Notes: a model not told the origin generated them from the letters alone. Shown: positions 46,740 to 57,790, numbered from the stretch's first letter. The stretch is DNA of 64,000 nucleotides from Ovis canadensis (GCF_042477335.2 NC_091251.1:84335501-84399500), one strand, 5' to 3'. Program-made: numbers and translations.

Positions 46740-46791
46740 ATCTTCAGGCTTTTGTTTCCTCTACTTCCGGCGGAGCTCTGAGAAAAGAAGC
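46740..46791 (-). other. Retrocopied 5' leader with ETS-type motif
   Basis: Minus-strand leader runs from GCTTCTTTTCTCAGAGCTCC through GCCGGAAGTAGAGG up to the start region. CCGGAAGT is the ETS/GABP core typical of housekeeping promoters and first exons. The leader ends exactly at the duplication, implying capture of a near full-length mRNA. Confidence 0.75.
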
Positions 46792-46801
46792 GACACAGGA
46801 G
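46792..46801. repeat. Target-site duplication, right copy
   Basis: 'gacacaggag' followed by 'tttttaaat'. The TTTTT/AAA junction fits the L1 endonuclease nick site (TTTT/AA), as expected for an L1-mobilised retrocopy. Confidence 0.85.
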
Positions 46802-47034
46802 TTTTTAAATGTAAGTGTTCTTGAAACTCAAGTCAACTTGATGTTCAGCCAAAACATAGCAAGTCTTTTAAACATTAAAATCAAAATGATTTGTTTTGAG
46901 AGTACTTTCAGAGTAATACAAGGAATTTTCAAGGTAGTCTACTTCAAGGTAGTCAATTATTACTTCATATTGCGAACTTTAAAACTCTACAAGTGATAAT
47001 AATGCATTTTTTCATGGCATATGTGTACTATTTG
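46802..47034. other. No gene recognised
   Basis: Unique flank with a short near-tandem duplication 'ttcaaggtagtc' at about 46929-46955. Confidence 0.5.
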
Positions 47035-48685
47035 TTTAGTTTCCTGTGGCCACTATAATACTGCAAACCTGGCGGGTGCTTAGAACAACAGAAATTTATC
47101 CTCTCACAGTTATGGAGGCCAGAAGTCCAAAGTTAAGGTATTGGCAGGGCTCTGCTTCCTATGAAGGTTCTAGGGAGAATCTTTACTGGCCTCTTCCAGC
47201 TTTTGATGGTGCCCAGTGTTCTTGACTTGTGGCTATATGACTTAAATCTGTTTTTACATGGATTTCTTTCCTCACCCTTGTGTCTCTTGAAAGGAAACTT
47301 GTCATTAGATTTAGAGCTCACCTAGAAAACATCACCAGATGTTCAAGCTGGATTTAGGAAAGGAAGAGGAACCAGAGATCAAATTGCCAACATCTGCTGG
47401 ATCATGGAAAAACCAAGAGAGTTCCAGAAAAACTTCTATTTCTGCTTTATTGACTATGCCAAAGCCTTTGACTGTGTGGATCACAGAAAAGTGTTTAAAA
47501 TTCTGAAAGAGATGGGAATACCAGACCACCTGACCTGCCTCTTGAGAAATCTGTATGCAGGTCAGGAAGCAACAGTTAGAACTGGACATGGAACAACAGA
47601 CTGGTTCCAAATAGGAAAAGGAGTACGTCAAGGCTGTATATTGTCACCCTGCTTATTTAACTTATATGCAGAGTACATCATGAGAAACGCTGGGCTGGAA
47701 GAAGCACAAGCTGGAATGAAGATTGCTGGGAGAAATATCAATAACCTCAGATAGGCAGATAACCCCACCCTTATGGAAGAAAGTGAAGAACTAAAGAGCC
47801 TCTTGATGAAAGTGAAAGAGGAGAGTGAAAAAGTTGGCTTAAAGCTCAACATTCAGAATATGAAGATCATGGCATCTGGTCCCATCACTTCATGGGAAAT
47901 AGGTGGGGAAACAGTGTCAGACTTTATCTTTTTGGGCTCCAAAATCACTGCAGATGGTGATTGCAGCCATGAAATTAAAAGACGCTTACTCCTTGGAAGG
48001 AAAGTTATGACCAACATAGACAGCATATTAAAAAGCAGAGACATTGCTTTGCCAACAAAGGTCCATCTAGTCAAGGCTATGGTTTTTCCAGGGTCATTTA
48101 TGTATGGATAAATACATAAATGAAAGTTGGACTGTGAAGAAAGCTGAGCGCTGAAGAATTGATGCTTTTGAACTGTGGTGTTGGAGAAGACTGTTGAGAG
48201 TCCCTTGGACTGCAAGGAGATCCAACCAGTCCATCCTAAAGGAGACCAGTCCTGGGTGTTCATTGGAAGGACTGATGTTGAAGCTGAAACTCCAATACTT
48301 TGGCTACCTGATGTGAAGAGCTGACTCATTTGAAAAGACCCTGATGCTGGGAGGGATTGAGGGCAGGAGGAGAAGCAGATGACAGAGGATGAGATGGCTG
48401 GATTGGATCACTGACTCGATGGACATGAGTTTGATAAACTCTGGGAGTTGGTGATGGACAGGGAGGCCTGGTGTGCTGCAGTTTATGGGGTTGCAAAGAA
48501 GAGTTGGACACGACTGCATGACTGCACTGAACTGAGAGAATCCAAGATGATCCTATTTGAGATCTCACTTTAATTATATCTGCAAAGACTTCTTTTTAAA
48601 AGTCGGGTCATCGTAGTTACAGATCCTGTGGGTTATGGACATATCTTTTGAGGAATCACCATTCAACCCACTATACCACTCTACT
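47035..48685 (-). repeat. MLT1/MaLR-type LTR remnant split by BovB
   Basis: 'aacaacagaaatttatcctc', 'tcacagttatggaggccaga' and 'agtccaaagttaaggtattg' lie left of the insertion. 'atatctgcaaagacttcttt' and 'gacatatcttttgaggaatc' lie to the right. This is a reverse MaLR LTR. No retroviral coding sequence. Confidence 0.75.
47332..48535 (+). mobile_element. BovB LINE with reverse-transcriptase domain, disrupted
   Basis: Plus-strand BovB covering most of the RT palm to the 3' end. It shows 'FIDYAKAFDCVDHRKVFKIL', 'DWFQIGKGVRQGCILSPCLF' and 'YAEYIMRNAGLEEAQAGMKI'. The Tyr of the catalytic YADD is replaced by TAG (47752-47754), followed by ADN, so the box is destroyed. Further frameshifts follow near 48090-48115, where 'ataaatacataaatgaa' is inserted. 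It sits inside an MLT1 LTR; target duplications are not clear. Confidence 0.95.
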
Positions 48686-49048
48686 GTAAAAATGAAAGCA
48701 AACCAAATAATTTGTAATGTCTGAGGTTAACTATAAATTATTTTTCTTTTGACTGAATATATGTGGCGTCTTTAATCAAAAGTAGCTAAGGCAGGATTTA
48801 ACCGTGCCTTTGGTTTTGTTCCTACTTAGCTCTGTTTTCCTTCTATACTGCTTCTGCATCATTCTTTGTGTCCATTTCCACACTCCATGCTGTTTTTGTT
48901 CTTATTTTTGATATTGTGATTTTTTATGGAATTAGAGTCTTCAGTATCTGTTTTCATTTAAACTCCAGTCTTAAACAACAAGAGGTTTCTGTCCCAAATT
49001 TGGCAACTCTATTTCCGTTATGATAAGTATTTGTTTCTCTATTACCCT
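48686..49048. other. No gene recognised
   Basis: AT-rich unique sequence. Confidence 0.5.
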
Positions 49049-49274
49049 GTGTGTGCGTGCTAAATCACTTCAGTTGTGTCTGCCTCTTTGCGACTCTATG
49101 GACTGTAGCCCTCCAGGCTCCGCTGTCTATGGAATTCTCCAAGAAAGAATACTGGAGGGGATTGCCATTTTTTCTTCCAGAGGATCATCCCGACCCAGGG
49201 ATCGAACCCACGTCTCTTAAGTCTCCTGCACTGGCAGATGGGTTCTTTACCACTAACTCCACCTGGGAAGCCCC
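49049..49274 (-). mobile_element. Bov-tA SINE
   Basis: Reverse SINE from 'gtgcgtgctaaatcacttca' to 'taactccacctgggaagccc', full length. The overlapping open frames on both strands derive from it. Confidence 0.93.
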
Positions 49275-51559
49275 CTCCCACTCCCCGTTGTCCTATACGT
49301 CCATATAAATACGGGCACTACAATTCTATATATATATTTCCAGTATGATATCATATTATCTTAATGCTTTCTATGAAATGTCCACTGTCTTTCAGCGTGT
49401 CCTGACACTTGAATCTAGCTTTGGTGAGATATACTAACTCCCGTGTGGAGTACTGGATAGCTTCCACTGCTTTTCAGAAGCTGTTTTCCTGTGTGTGTTT
49501 TCTGTATTTAGTTGTCAGATGTTACCCTGAGCTGCTGCTTGTCCTTTGGCAACAATTCGCCATTTCACTGGAGTTTTATAGCCAATAGGCTTCTTGCTTG
49601 TTTACTAACTATGTGGGCAGTGATTTTAACGGACCTTCCTGAACTTTTCCGAATAAAACGTGTAAGGCGTTCCCTTAGACAGTTTTCTTTTATCCTGTTG
49701 GATAGACATTTCACAGGAACAGCAACTGGGTAACAAGATGCCTTTGAAATGGATGCAGAGGTTAGATTTTTTTTTTTGAAGGAATGGCTACACACTAGAG
49801 CCTAACCAGGTCTGAAGAACTGCTATCAGAACCAGACATTTGCCAGAATGGTTTAAGACCATTGCCTTTAATACCGACTCAACCTACATAAACATACCTT
49901 TAAGTATGTTAGGTCTAGAAGTCACGGTTTGGACAATTTAGAAGGGGCATTCACATTGTTATAGTCCTGGATTGTTCATACCAGGGTTGGAAAATCAGGT
50001 GCTCTCCCAACCCATCTTCACTCAGTCAAATGATTGTTGTTTTCACTTGAAAAATATATAAAAGGAGATGCTGGAGGATTTGCATCCTTGAAATGAAAGA
50101 GCCACAGCAGATGAGTAAGACTCAAAGGCTCTGTATCCTATGTGTTTAAGAAAAAAGCTGAAAGCAGAGCAGCTTAAAAAATTGAAAGCATTAAAATCAA
50201 TATTTAAGAGGTTCATTTAACCATAACAAAACACCTTAGCAACAGACTGTTTTTTTTTTACATGCATTGCAAAGGAAGTGAGCCTCTCTAAGCTGGGATT
50301 GGCCACTCAGTGCAGTGAACCCGTGAAAAAGAACTCGATGTTCCATTGAACTGGAAGCAAATTATGTTGCCAGGGAAACCAGCCCCTCTGTGCTTCTCAG
50401 GTGAAAGGATGTTTGATCTTTAAAACAACAGAAACAGGGCTTTTACATGAGGAATATTATCTGCATTGCCCAAAAAGTGTAGTTAGTGGGAAACATGTAT
50501 TATTGCTGCAATTTACCAAATGATTATAGAGGCAGGAAATTGTTGGGAAGGCATTTGGTACATACCTTACAAAGGATGCTGGCAAAAATTCAAGTGCAAC
50601 TTTGTCAATGTCATGTATATTTTCAGTATAGTGATGGGAGTGGCAGTCTTCAGGCCTTAATGGCATTTTATAGCTAATTTTGAGCAAGCAGTTAATATTT
50701 GGTACTGCTTCTCTGGGTACATCCTGGGAAACTAAGGATTTATCAGACTTATCTCTAATTTGAACAGATTTCTCTAAGCACTGAGAAACATAGAATTAAG
50801 CATAAAAAGAGAAATGTGTGGGCTTCTTTAAAATTGGAGATTTGAATAAGATTACTAAACTCATTTTGCTTTTGACATGTGAACACTGTTGTCACACAGA
50901 CAGCATCACACACAGGTGTGACATTGTGTGCACTTAAGAGCAGTGAGTCACTTGTTGGGTACGATTTCAAAAGAGTCAGCTTATATTACCTTGTGTTTGG
51001 GAGCACTTTGAATTATTGAAGTAAGACAAGGTTTATGGCCTTTATATTTGCTGTCTTGCAAAGAGTGTTGAATAATGAACTACATTTTTAATCAAAGATT
51101 TCCTTTTACTCGAATCCTTTATTTCCCAGTGGGCCTAACCTGATTTATTATGCTGAGTTCTCTAGGAGGAGTCTGTGTAACCTTGGCTTGCTTCTGAGGA
51201 AAGATGAACATTGACTTGGGGTAGCAGCAAGGAAAAGAACAGTGTTAACTCTGAGAAGTACTTGAGTTCCAGGGTATCTATCTGCTTATCCATCTCTTCA
51301 GCTCTCTGTCAATCTTTATCCCCCCAAATACAAAGCACTAAAGGGGTTACAGAGACCTAATCCTCATCACTGTAATTTCTTAGTAGGGAGAGACAGATAG
51401 AAATAGGATAAAGTAAAGCTACAATAGAGCTCTGAAATAGTGCCTGGGATGCGGTAGGCACTCAAGACATATTTGTCAAATGAGTGAATAGAGACACAAA
51501 GTGCAATGGAAGCATGAAGTAGGGAGTGCTGAATTCTGCTGGGGAATCTGGAGTCTTGC
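49275..51559. other. No gene recognised; short old-repeat ends
   Basis: Mostly unique. Near 51430-51490, 'gtgcctgggatgcggtaggc' with 'catatttgtcaaatgagtga' resembles an L2/MIR 3' end. A poly(T) of about 10 lies near 49767. No coding domain in the open frames at 49512-49795 or 50457-50687. Confidence 0.45.
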
Positions 51560-51885
51560 TCCTCCCTCATTTCACCCAGATCTTAGTTCAGGTGTGACAT
51601 CCTTTTAAAAGCTTCTCCCACTCTCTTACCCATACCTTGTAAACACCTCACATCTGTTAATATCTTTGTCTCCTTACCTTACTACATTTTTCTTCTTACA
51701 CTTGTCACCATCTGAAAATGTATCAAATATTTATTTGTTTACTAGCTTGTCTGTTTCTCCCACTTGACAATGAGCTCATAAGTATAGGGCTTTTTCCTGG
51801 CTTGCTGCCGTATTTCCAGAGCCCCAGTGCCCGGTTTATGGGACAAGCTCAACCCATATTTGTTGAAAGAATGAGAGAATGAATG
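51560..51885 (+). repeat. L2 LINE 3' end
   Basis: 'cttgtcaccatctgaaaatg', 'ctgtttctcccacttgacaa', 'ccgtatttccagagccccag' and 'ccatatttgttgaaagaatg' follow the L2 3' end in order. Confidence 0.75.
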
Positions 51886-52081
51886 GACGATGGGTTCTGG
51901 GGATAGTTTGCCACCATGGAAGCCTGAGGACTTACTTTACATGTTAGATTACAAAGACTAAGTCTTGCAAAGACCCTGAAGAGTTTGGTGGGCTGGCCAA
52001 ATTTAAAAAGAAATCTTTTTCTTCTTGAATCTGTAAATATTGCCCTTAAGAAAAAAAAAAGTGTTGTAATATAATACAATA

Positions 52082-52295
52082 TGGGCTTCCCTGGTGGCTC
52101 TGTTGGTAAAGGATGTGCCTTTAATGCAGGAGACCCAGGTTCAATCCCTGAGTTAGGAAGATCCCCTTGAAAAGGAAATGGCAACCCACTCCAGTATTCT
52201 TGTCTGGAGAATCCCATGGACAGAGGAGCCTGGCAGGCTACAGCCCACAGGGTTGCAAAGAGCCAGACACAACCTAGTGACTAAACCACTATCGT
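52082..52295 (+). mobile_element. Bov-tA SINE with target duplication
   Basis: 'gggcttccctggtggctctg', 'ggttcaatccctgagttagg', 'ggaaatggcaacccactcca' and 'cagacacaacctagtgacta'. Direct repeats 'aatacaata' at 52073-52081 and 52296-52304. Confidence 0.94.
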
Positions 52296-52304
52296 AATAC
52301 AATA

Positions 52305-52875
52305 CGTTAAGAGGGGTGGTATGGAGTGCTGCTATACTCTGTTAGGTGATAGACAATTATTTCTGTTGATGGAAATTAAAGAAAATATACCCTCTGTTAT
52401 GATTTAGGACACTGGACTTCATTTACACTTGGTTTGGCTTCCACTGAAAATGATAGAAAAGAAAATAAGATCTTTGTGTGGCATGGCAATTTTTGTTCTT
52501 TTTGGCTGAAGAAAACTTGAAGACGATAAAGCTAAAGGAAAGACCTTACATCTGTGCATGTTGAAAATACACCAGGCAAAATGGCCCTCCTTCATGGGAC
52601 GAGGCCAACACTTGGCTTTGCCCAACACAGCAGCCTTGTCTACAAACTATTTTATTGCAGTGTCAAGGAAAAGGAGCCACACAGAATTGGAGAAGCTCCA
52701 GACTTATTGGCAAATCTAATATTTTGAAGCAGGTTTTGAAGAAATCAGTCATGTCACATCTTTAGCATGCAAATGGATGACATTACTGGCTGTGTCATGA
52801 TCGCCTCACCTGTATTTCTTATTTGGAGAGTCCTTTATGGAAATTTTAAAAGTTGTTGACATCTTTGAAATGACA
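52305..52875. other. No gene recognised
   Basis: Unique sequence. Confidence 0.5.
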
Positions 52876-53009
52876 TGCTGCTGCTGCTAAGTCACTTCAG
52901 TCATGTCTGACTCTGTGCGATCCCATAGATGGCAGCCCACCAGGCTCCCCCGTCCCTGGGATTCTCCAGGCAAGAACACTGAAGTGGGTTGCCATTTCCT
53001 TCTCCAGTG
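52876..53009 (-). mobile_element. Bov-A SINE with (CTG)n end
   Basis: 'gctgctgctgctaagtcact', 'ccatagatggcagcccacca' and 'ggttgccatttccttctcca'. The same headless subtype as at 10798-10935, in reverse. Confidence 0.9.
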
Positions 53010-53389
53010 ATATAGGGAGTTTTAATTTGTTCAGTCTGAAAGAGCATTAATCTCTCTGTAGTAAGTTTTTATATCACTTCAGGATTGGAGAAGCCTCATG
53101 ACTTCTGAAGCTCAGGTTCAAGGGAAGTTTCTTAGCCAGGCGACACTCCAACTGGGACAAAAGTTTTGGCCTCTGTACCCAGATGAAGTACAAATGAAAC
53201 ACATCTATGCTTGCTGTTTTGGTGAAGCATATTATTACTGAATCATGCTGTCTATGTGAAGGAATCCCATTCAGTACTTGCATGCTATTTTAATATACGT
53301 TTAGGACTCTTTTTTATTTTCAGTCTTTACTTGAAATCCAGACTCATTTATCCAAGTGACATCTTCACTTGGGTGTCTAGTAGCCATCT
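53010..53389. other. No gene recognised
   Basis: Unique sequence. Confidence 0.5.
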
Positions 53390-54310
53390 CTGGTTGAACA
53401 TTTCTAAGACAGACTTTTGATTCCTCCTCACCACCCATATTCCTCCTAAAATATCCCTGGGTTGTGTGAAGTGGTGCCATCTGTTTGCTGGGGCCGAAAC
53501 CTTGCAGTTGTCCTTGACTATTTCATTCTCTTGACACCCTGTGTCCATTCTATCAGCCATACCTATTGGCTTGATTCTGCCTTCAAAAATATATCAAACT
53601 TTATCACTGTCACCTAGGTATAGGCCACCACTATCCATCTTGAACTACTGTGGCAGGCTCCCAACTAATCTCCCTTCTTTATCTCTGCTCCTTCTAGCCC
53701 AAAAGTCCCCAACCCCTGGGCCACAGACCAGTACCAGCCCTGTTAGGAACTGGACCACACAGCAGCAGGTGAGTGGCGAGCAAGTGAGCCAAGCGTCTTC
53801 TGTATTTACAGTCGCTCCCCATTGCTTGCATCACTGCCTGAGCTCTGCTTCTTGTCAGGTCAGCAGCAGCATTAGATTCTCATAGGAGTGCAAACCTTAA
53901 CCCTAAAGTCAAGGCGGAATACCCTGAGATCGCCACAGAGTAGAAATAAAGTTCACAATAAATGTAATGTGCTTGAAGCATCCCCCAAACCCTCTGCCCC
54001 CTCCACCCCAGTCTGTGGAAACTGGTCCCTAATGCCAAAAAGGTTGGGAACCACTATTCTATATTATTTTCCAGACTGCAGCAAAACGAGTCTTTTAAAC
54101 TATAAACCAGGCCTTGTCGCACTCGAAGCCTTCCGTTGGCTCCCATCATATCTAGAGTCAGATCCAAGTTGTCACCATGGCCCACAGGGTCGTACATGAT
54201 CCGACCCAACCTCGCTTATTCCTGCTTTTCTCCTTAGTAGGAACGCCTTGCCACTTACTCTGGAAGAAAAGCCTTCCCACTTCTGTCACTTCCTGTGCCT
54301 TCACCGCTTA
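53390..54310 (+). repeat. L2 LINE split by a hAT MITE
   Basis: Left part: 'ggcaggctcccaactaatct' and 'cccttctttatctctgctcc'. Right part: 'ccagactgcagcaaaacgag', 'tcgaagccttccgttggctc' and 'gtacatgatccgacccaacc'. These are consecutive pieces of the L2 3' region interrupted at 53699-54055. Confidence 0.75.
53699..54055. mobile_element. hAT-type MITE inside L2
   Basis: Starts 'aaaagtccccaacccctggg' and ends 'ccaaaaaggttgggaaccac', near-inverted termini. The interior has 'ctgttaggaactggaccaca' and 'attagattctcataggagtg', typical of a widespread mammalian hAT-Charlie MITE. No transposase; the subfamily is not assigned. The 114-codon frame across it is incidental. Confidence 0.78.
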
Positions 54311-54539
54311 GTTTTCTTCATAAGTTTGTGGTTTTGGGAAGACATTAAACAACACCCCCCTTTCCTGCTGTGTTCTTAATTTTATAAATAAGATGTCAAA
54401 GACAGTCAGGTGGTGAACAAGATAGCCATTTTCATGATAAACTTGGTGGATGAACATGGCTTTAGATGTTTAGCCAAGAGGGATGCAGGAATGAAGAGAA
54501 CAGAGACACTTTTCTCATATTCTAAAATAGTAGATTTTT
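54311..54539. other. No gene recognised
   Basis: Unique flank of the L1 insertion. Confidence 0.5.
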
Positions 54540-54551
54540 AAAATACATATG

Positions 54552-56743
54552 GAGGGTTCCCTTTTCTCCACACCCTCTCCAGCATTTATTGCTTGCAGAT
54601 TTTTGGATCGCAGCCATTCTGACTGGTGTGAAGTGGTACCTCATTGTGGTTTTGATTTGCATTTCTCTAATAATGAGTGATGTTGAGCATCTTTTCATGT
54701 GTTTGTTAGCCATCCGTATGTCTTCTTTGGAGAAATGTCTATTTAGTTCTTTGGCCCGTTTTTTGATTGGGTCGTTTATTTTTCTGGAATTGAGCTGCAT
54801 AAGTTGCTTGTATATTTTTGAGATTAGTTGTTTGTCAGTTGCTTCATTTGCTATTATTTTCTCCCATTCAGAAGGCTGTCTTTTCACCTTGCTTATATTT
54901 TCCTTTGTTGTGCAGAAGCTTTTAATTTTAATTAGATCCCATTTGTTTATTTTTGCTTTTATTTCCAGAATTCTGGGAGGTGGATCATAGAGGATCCTGC
55001 TGTGATTTATGTTGGAGAGTGTTTTGCCTATGTTCTCCTCTAGGAGTTTTATAGTTTCTGGTCTTACATTTAGATCTTTAATCCATTTTGAGTTTATTTT
55101 TGTGTGCGGTGTTAGGAAGTGATCTAGTTTCATTCTTTTACAAGTGGTTGACCAGTTTTCCCAGCACCACTTGTTAAAGAGATTGTCTTTACTCCATTGT
55201 ATATTCTTGCCTCCTTTGTCAAAGATAAGGTGTCCATATGTGTGTGGATTTATCTCTGGGCTTTCTATTTTGTTCCATTGATCTATATTTCTGTCTTTGT
55301 GCCAGTACCATACTGTTTTGATGACTGTGGCTTTGTAGTAGAGCCTGAAGTCAGGCAAGTTGATTCCTCCAGTTCCATTCTTCTTTCTCAAGATTGCTTT
55401 GGCTATTCAAGGTTTTTTGTATTTCCATACAAATCTTGAAATTACTTGTTCTAGTTCTGTGAAAAATATGGCTGGTAGCTTGATAGGGATTGCATTGAAT
55501 TTGTAAATTGCTTTGGGTAGTATACTCATTTTCACTATATTGATTCTTCCGATCCATGAACATGGTATATTTCTCCATTAGTGTCCTCTTTGATTTCTTT
55601 CATCAGTGTTTTATAGTTTTCTATATATAGGTCTTTAGTTTCTTTAGGTAGATATATTCCTAAGTATTTTATTCTTTTCGTTGCAATGGTGAATGGAATT
55701 GTTTCCTTAATTTCTTTTTCTACTTTCTCATTATTAGTGTATAGGAGTGCAAGGGATTTCTGTGTGTTGATTTTATATCCTGCAACTTTACTATATTCAT
55801 TGATTAGCTCTAGTAATTTTCTGGTGGAGTCTTTAGGGTTTTCCATGTAGAGGATCATGTCATCTGCAAACAGTGAGAGTTTTACTTCTTCTTTTCCAAT
55901 TTGGATTCCTTTTATTTCTTTTTCTGCTCTGATTGCTGTGGCCAAAACTTCCAGAACTATGTTGAATAGTAGCGGTGAAAGTGGACACCCTTGTCTTGTT
56001 CCTGACTTTAGGGGAAATGCTTTCAATTTTTCACCATTGAGGATAATGTTTGCTGTGGGTTTGTCATATATAGCTTTTATTATGTTGAGGTATGTTCCTT
56101 GTGGAGATTCCTTAAACAATTGAAAATAGAACTACCATATGACCCAGCAATCCCACTGCTGGGCATACACACTGAGGAAACCAGAATTGAAAGAGACACA
56201 TGTACCCCAATGTTCATTGCAGCACTGTTTATAATAGCCAGGACATGGAAGCAACCTAGATGTCCATCAGCAGATGAATGGATAAGAAAGCTGTGGTACA
56301 TATATGCAATGGAGTATTACTCAGCCATTGAAAAGAATTCATTTGAATCAGTTCTGATGAGATGGGTGAAACTGGAGCCGATTATACAGAGTGAAGTAAG
56401 CCAGAAAGAAAAACACCAATACAGTATACTAACACATATATATGGAATTTAGAAAGATGGCAATGACGACCCTGTATGCAAGACAGGAAAAAAGACACAG
56501 ATGTGTATAATGGACTTTTGGACTCAGAGGGAGAGGGAGAGGGTGGGATGATTTGGGAGAATGGCATTCTAACATGTATACTATCATGTAAGAATCGAAT
56601 CGCCAGTCTATGTCTGACTCAGGATACAGCATGCTTGAGGTGGTGCATGGAGATGACCCAGAGAGATGTTATGGGGAGGGAGGTGGGAGGGGGATTCATG
56701 TTTGGGAACGCATGTAAGAATTAAAAATTTTAAAATTAAAAAA
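54552..56743 (+). mobile_element. Young L1-BT, 5'-inverted (twin-primed), 12-bp target duplication
   Basis: Two L1 pieces in opposite orientation. 54552 to about 56098 reads ORF2 on the minus strand: '[20 protein letters not shown]', '[20 protein letters not shown]', catalytic FADD in '[18 protein letters not shown]', then '[11 protein letters not shown]'. One frameshift lies near 55391-55535. About 56099-56743 reads the following ORF2 end and 3'UTR on the plus strand ('[20 protein letters not shown]', 'SADEWIRKLWYIYAMEYYSA'), ending in poly(A). Between them roughly 60-70 nt of ORF2 appear to be missing. Perfect direct repeats 'aaaatacatatg' flank the element (54540-54551 and 56744-56755), preceded by TTTTT. 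Low divergence makes it one of the youngest insertions here. It is 5'-truncated and cannot move by itself. Confidence 0.95.
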
Positions 56744-56755
56744 AAAATACATATG

Positions 56756-57072
56756 TATGAATATGTATGTATACATGTACATGCATAGTATATGTATATG
56801 TACGTGGAGTATATGTATATGGAGTATCCCTATAGGATACATAGCTTAAGAATGGGATCATACTATGAAATTTGCTCTTGCCAGGAATTCTTTGAATTTC
56901 TAAACATCAAATTTTTGAAGCACTTGATTGAGCGATAGGCATACATTTAAACTAATTTATCTTGAGAGAAATAAAAAACCCACTTGGAGCCATTTGGCAG
57001 AGAGGAGTTAGTTATTTTTTGGCTTCCTTTTCGAATATGTGTGTATACATATACACACACACATATATATGT
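56756..57072. repeat. Alternating purine/pyrimidine tracts
   Basis: Irregular (ATGTAT/TATG)n at about 56756-56832 and 'gtgtgtatacatatacacac' near 57040-57059. The second is self-complementary. Simple-sequence DNA rather than a gene. Confidence 0.65.
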
Positions 57073-57730
57073 GAATTAAGCATATGTTTTATTTCCTAAC
57101 TCTCCATGGTGGATGATGGTTTTGATGAGACTGCCATTATAAAGCAGATATCTATATTAATTCTATGGGTGGAAAAATTTCTCCTGTGTGCTGGAATCTA
57201 GTGTGGTTATACCTTGTCAGTTGTCCTTTCTACAGGAATAAATCTGCAGGTCTCTGGAAACACTGCAGAATTTGTCTGAAGGTTGCTTCTACTGGAAGAC
57301 CTTTGTGTTAAAGCATGGATTATTAATCCTCTCCCTGCTGACATCAGTGCATCAATGATACAGTCTTTGCCAAAGATGATCTCATGAATCTGAGGACAAA
57401 GGAAATGGTACAACTTGAATTCACCCCAAATCTTGGAGCATTCTTATGCTTCTTGATACAAGCCTGTGTGTCTGTCAAGGTGAAAGATGGGGGCTTTGAT
57501 TCTTGGCTTCTGTGTCTTTTTGAGTCATTTTCCTCAGGACCAGTTGGGATCAAAATGAAAAACTGGCTAAATATTAAAGATGACTTGCATTCTATTTCAG
57601 AACCATCTCATACTTTCAACTTCATATTTAAGTAAAAACCTTCAAGCTTTTGTTGAAGTTTACCTTTGAGCAGATTTTTGGGGGAGGGGGAAATTTGGAT
57701 TTATTTCTATCATTTTCAGGAAATATTCAT
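57073..57730. other. No gene recognised
   Basis: Unique sequence. The 83-codon frame at 57384-57635 has no recognised family. Confidence 0.5.
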
Positions 57731-57790
57731 TTCTTATAAAACTTATTAATTTTATAATTTTCTTATAAAACTTATTAATTTCTTATAAAA
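57731..57790. repeat. Short tandem duplication
   Basis: The 22-bp phrase 'ttcttataaaacttattaat' plus 'tt' occurs at 57731-57752 and 57760-57781. A third, partial copy 'ttcttataaaa' follows at 57780-57790. Confidence 0.85.

Larger units (their letters stand above)
44740..46791 (-). pseudogene. GNL3L: GNL3L processed retrocopy with one in-frame stop
   Basis: Intronless minus-strand copy of GNL3L, a nucleolar circularly permuted GTPase of the nucleostemin (GNL3) family; the parent protein is linked to ribosome biogenesis. The natural start is the ATG-ATG pair at 46709-46704 ([10 protein letters not shown]). The reading frame to the TGA at 44982-44984 is 575 codons plus stop with no frameshift, close to the roughly 580 residues I recall for the mammalian protein. 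Codon 74 is TGA (46490-46488), between EQERH and [11 protein letters not shown]. Motifs run in the circularly permuted order: DSRDP (G5), NKID (G4), GLPNVGKSS (G1), PGVTK (G2), then DALG where the family has DxPG (G3). The N-terminus is Lys-rich, as expected of a nucleolar signal. The 3'UTR ends in AATAAA (minus strand, 44777-44772), followed by an 18-base poly(A) (44757-44740). Matching 10-bp duplications lie outside both ends. The 5' leader carries CCGGAAGT. Recent or constrained, but the stop argues for pseudogene status. Confidence 0.95.

Noticed and set aside
54522..55391. 289-codon minus-strand frame as a host gene
   Set aside because: It is L1 ORF2 inside the twin-primed L1 at 54552-56743.
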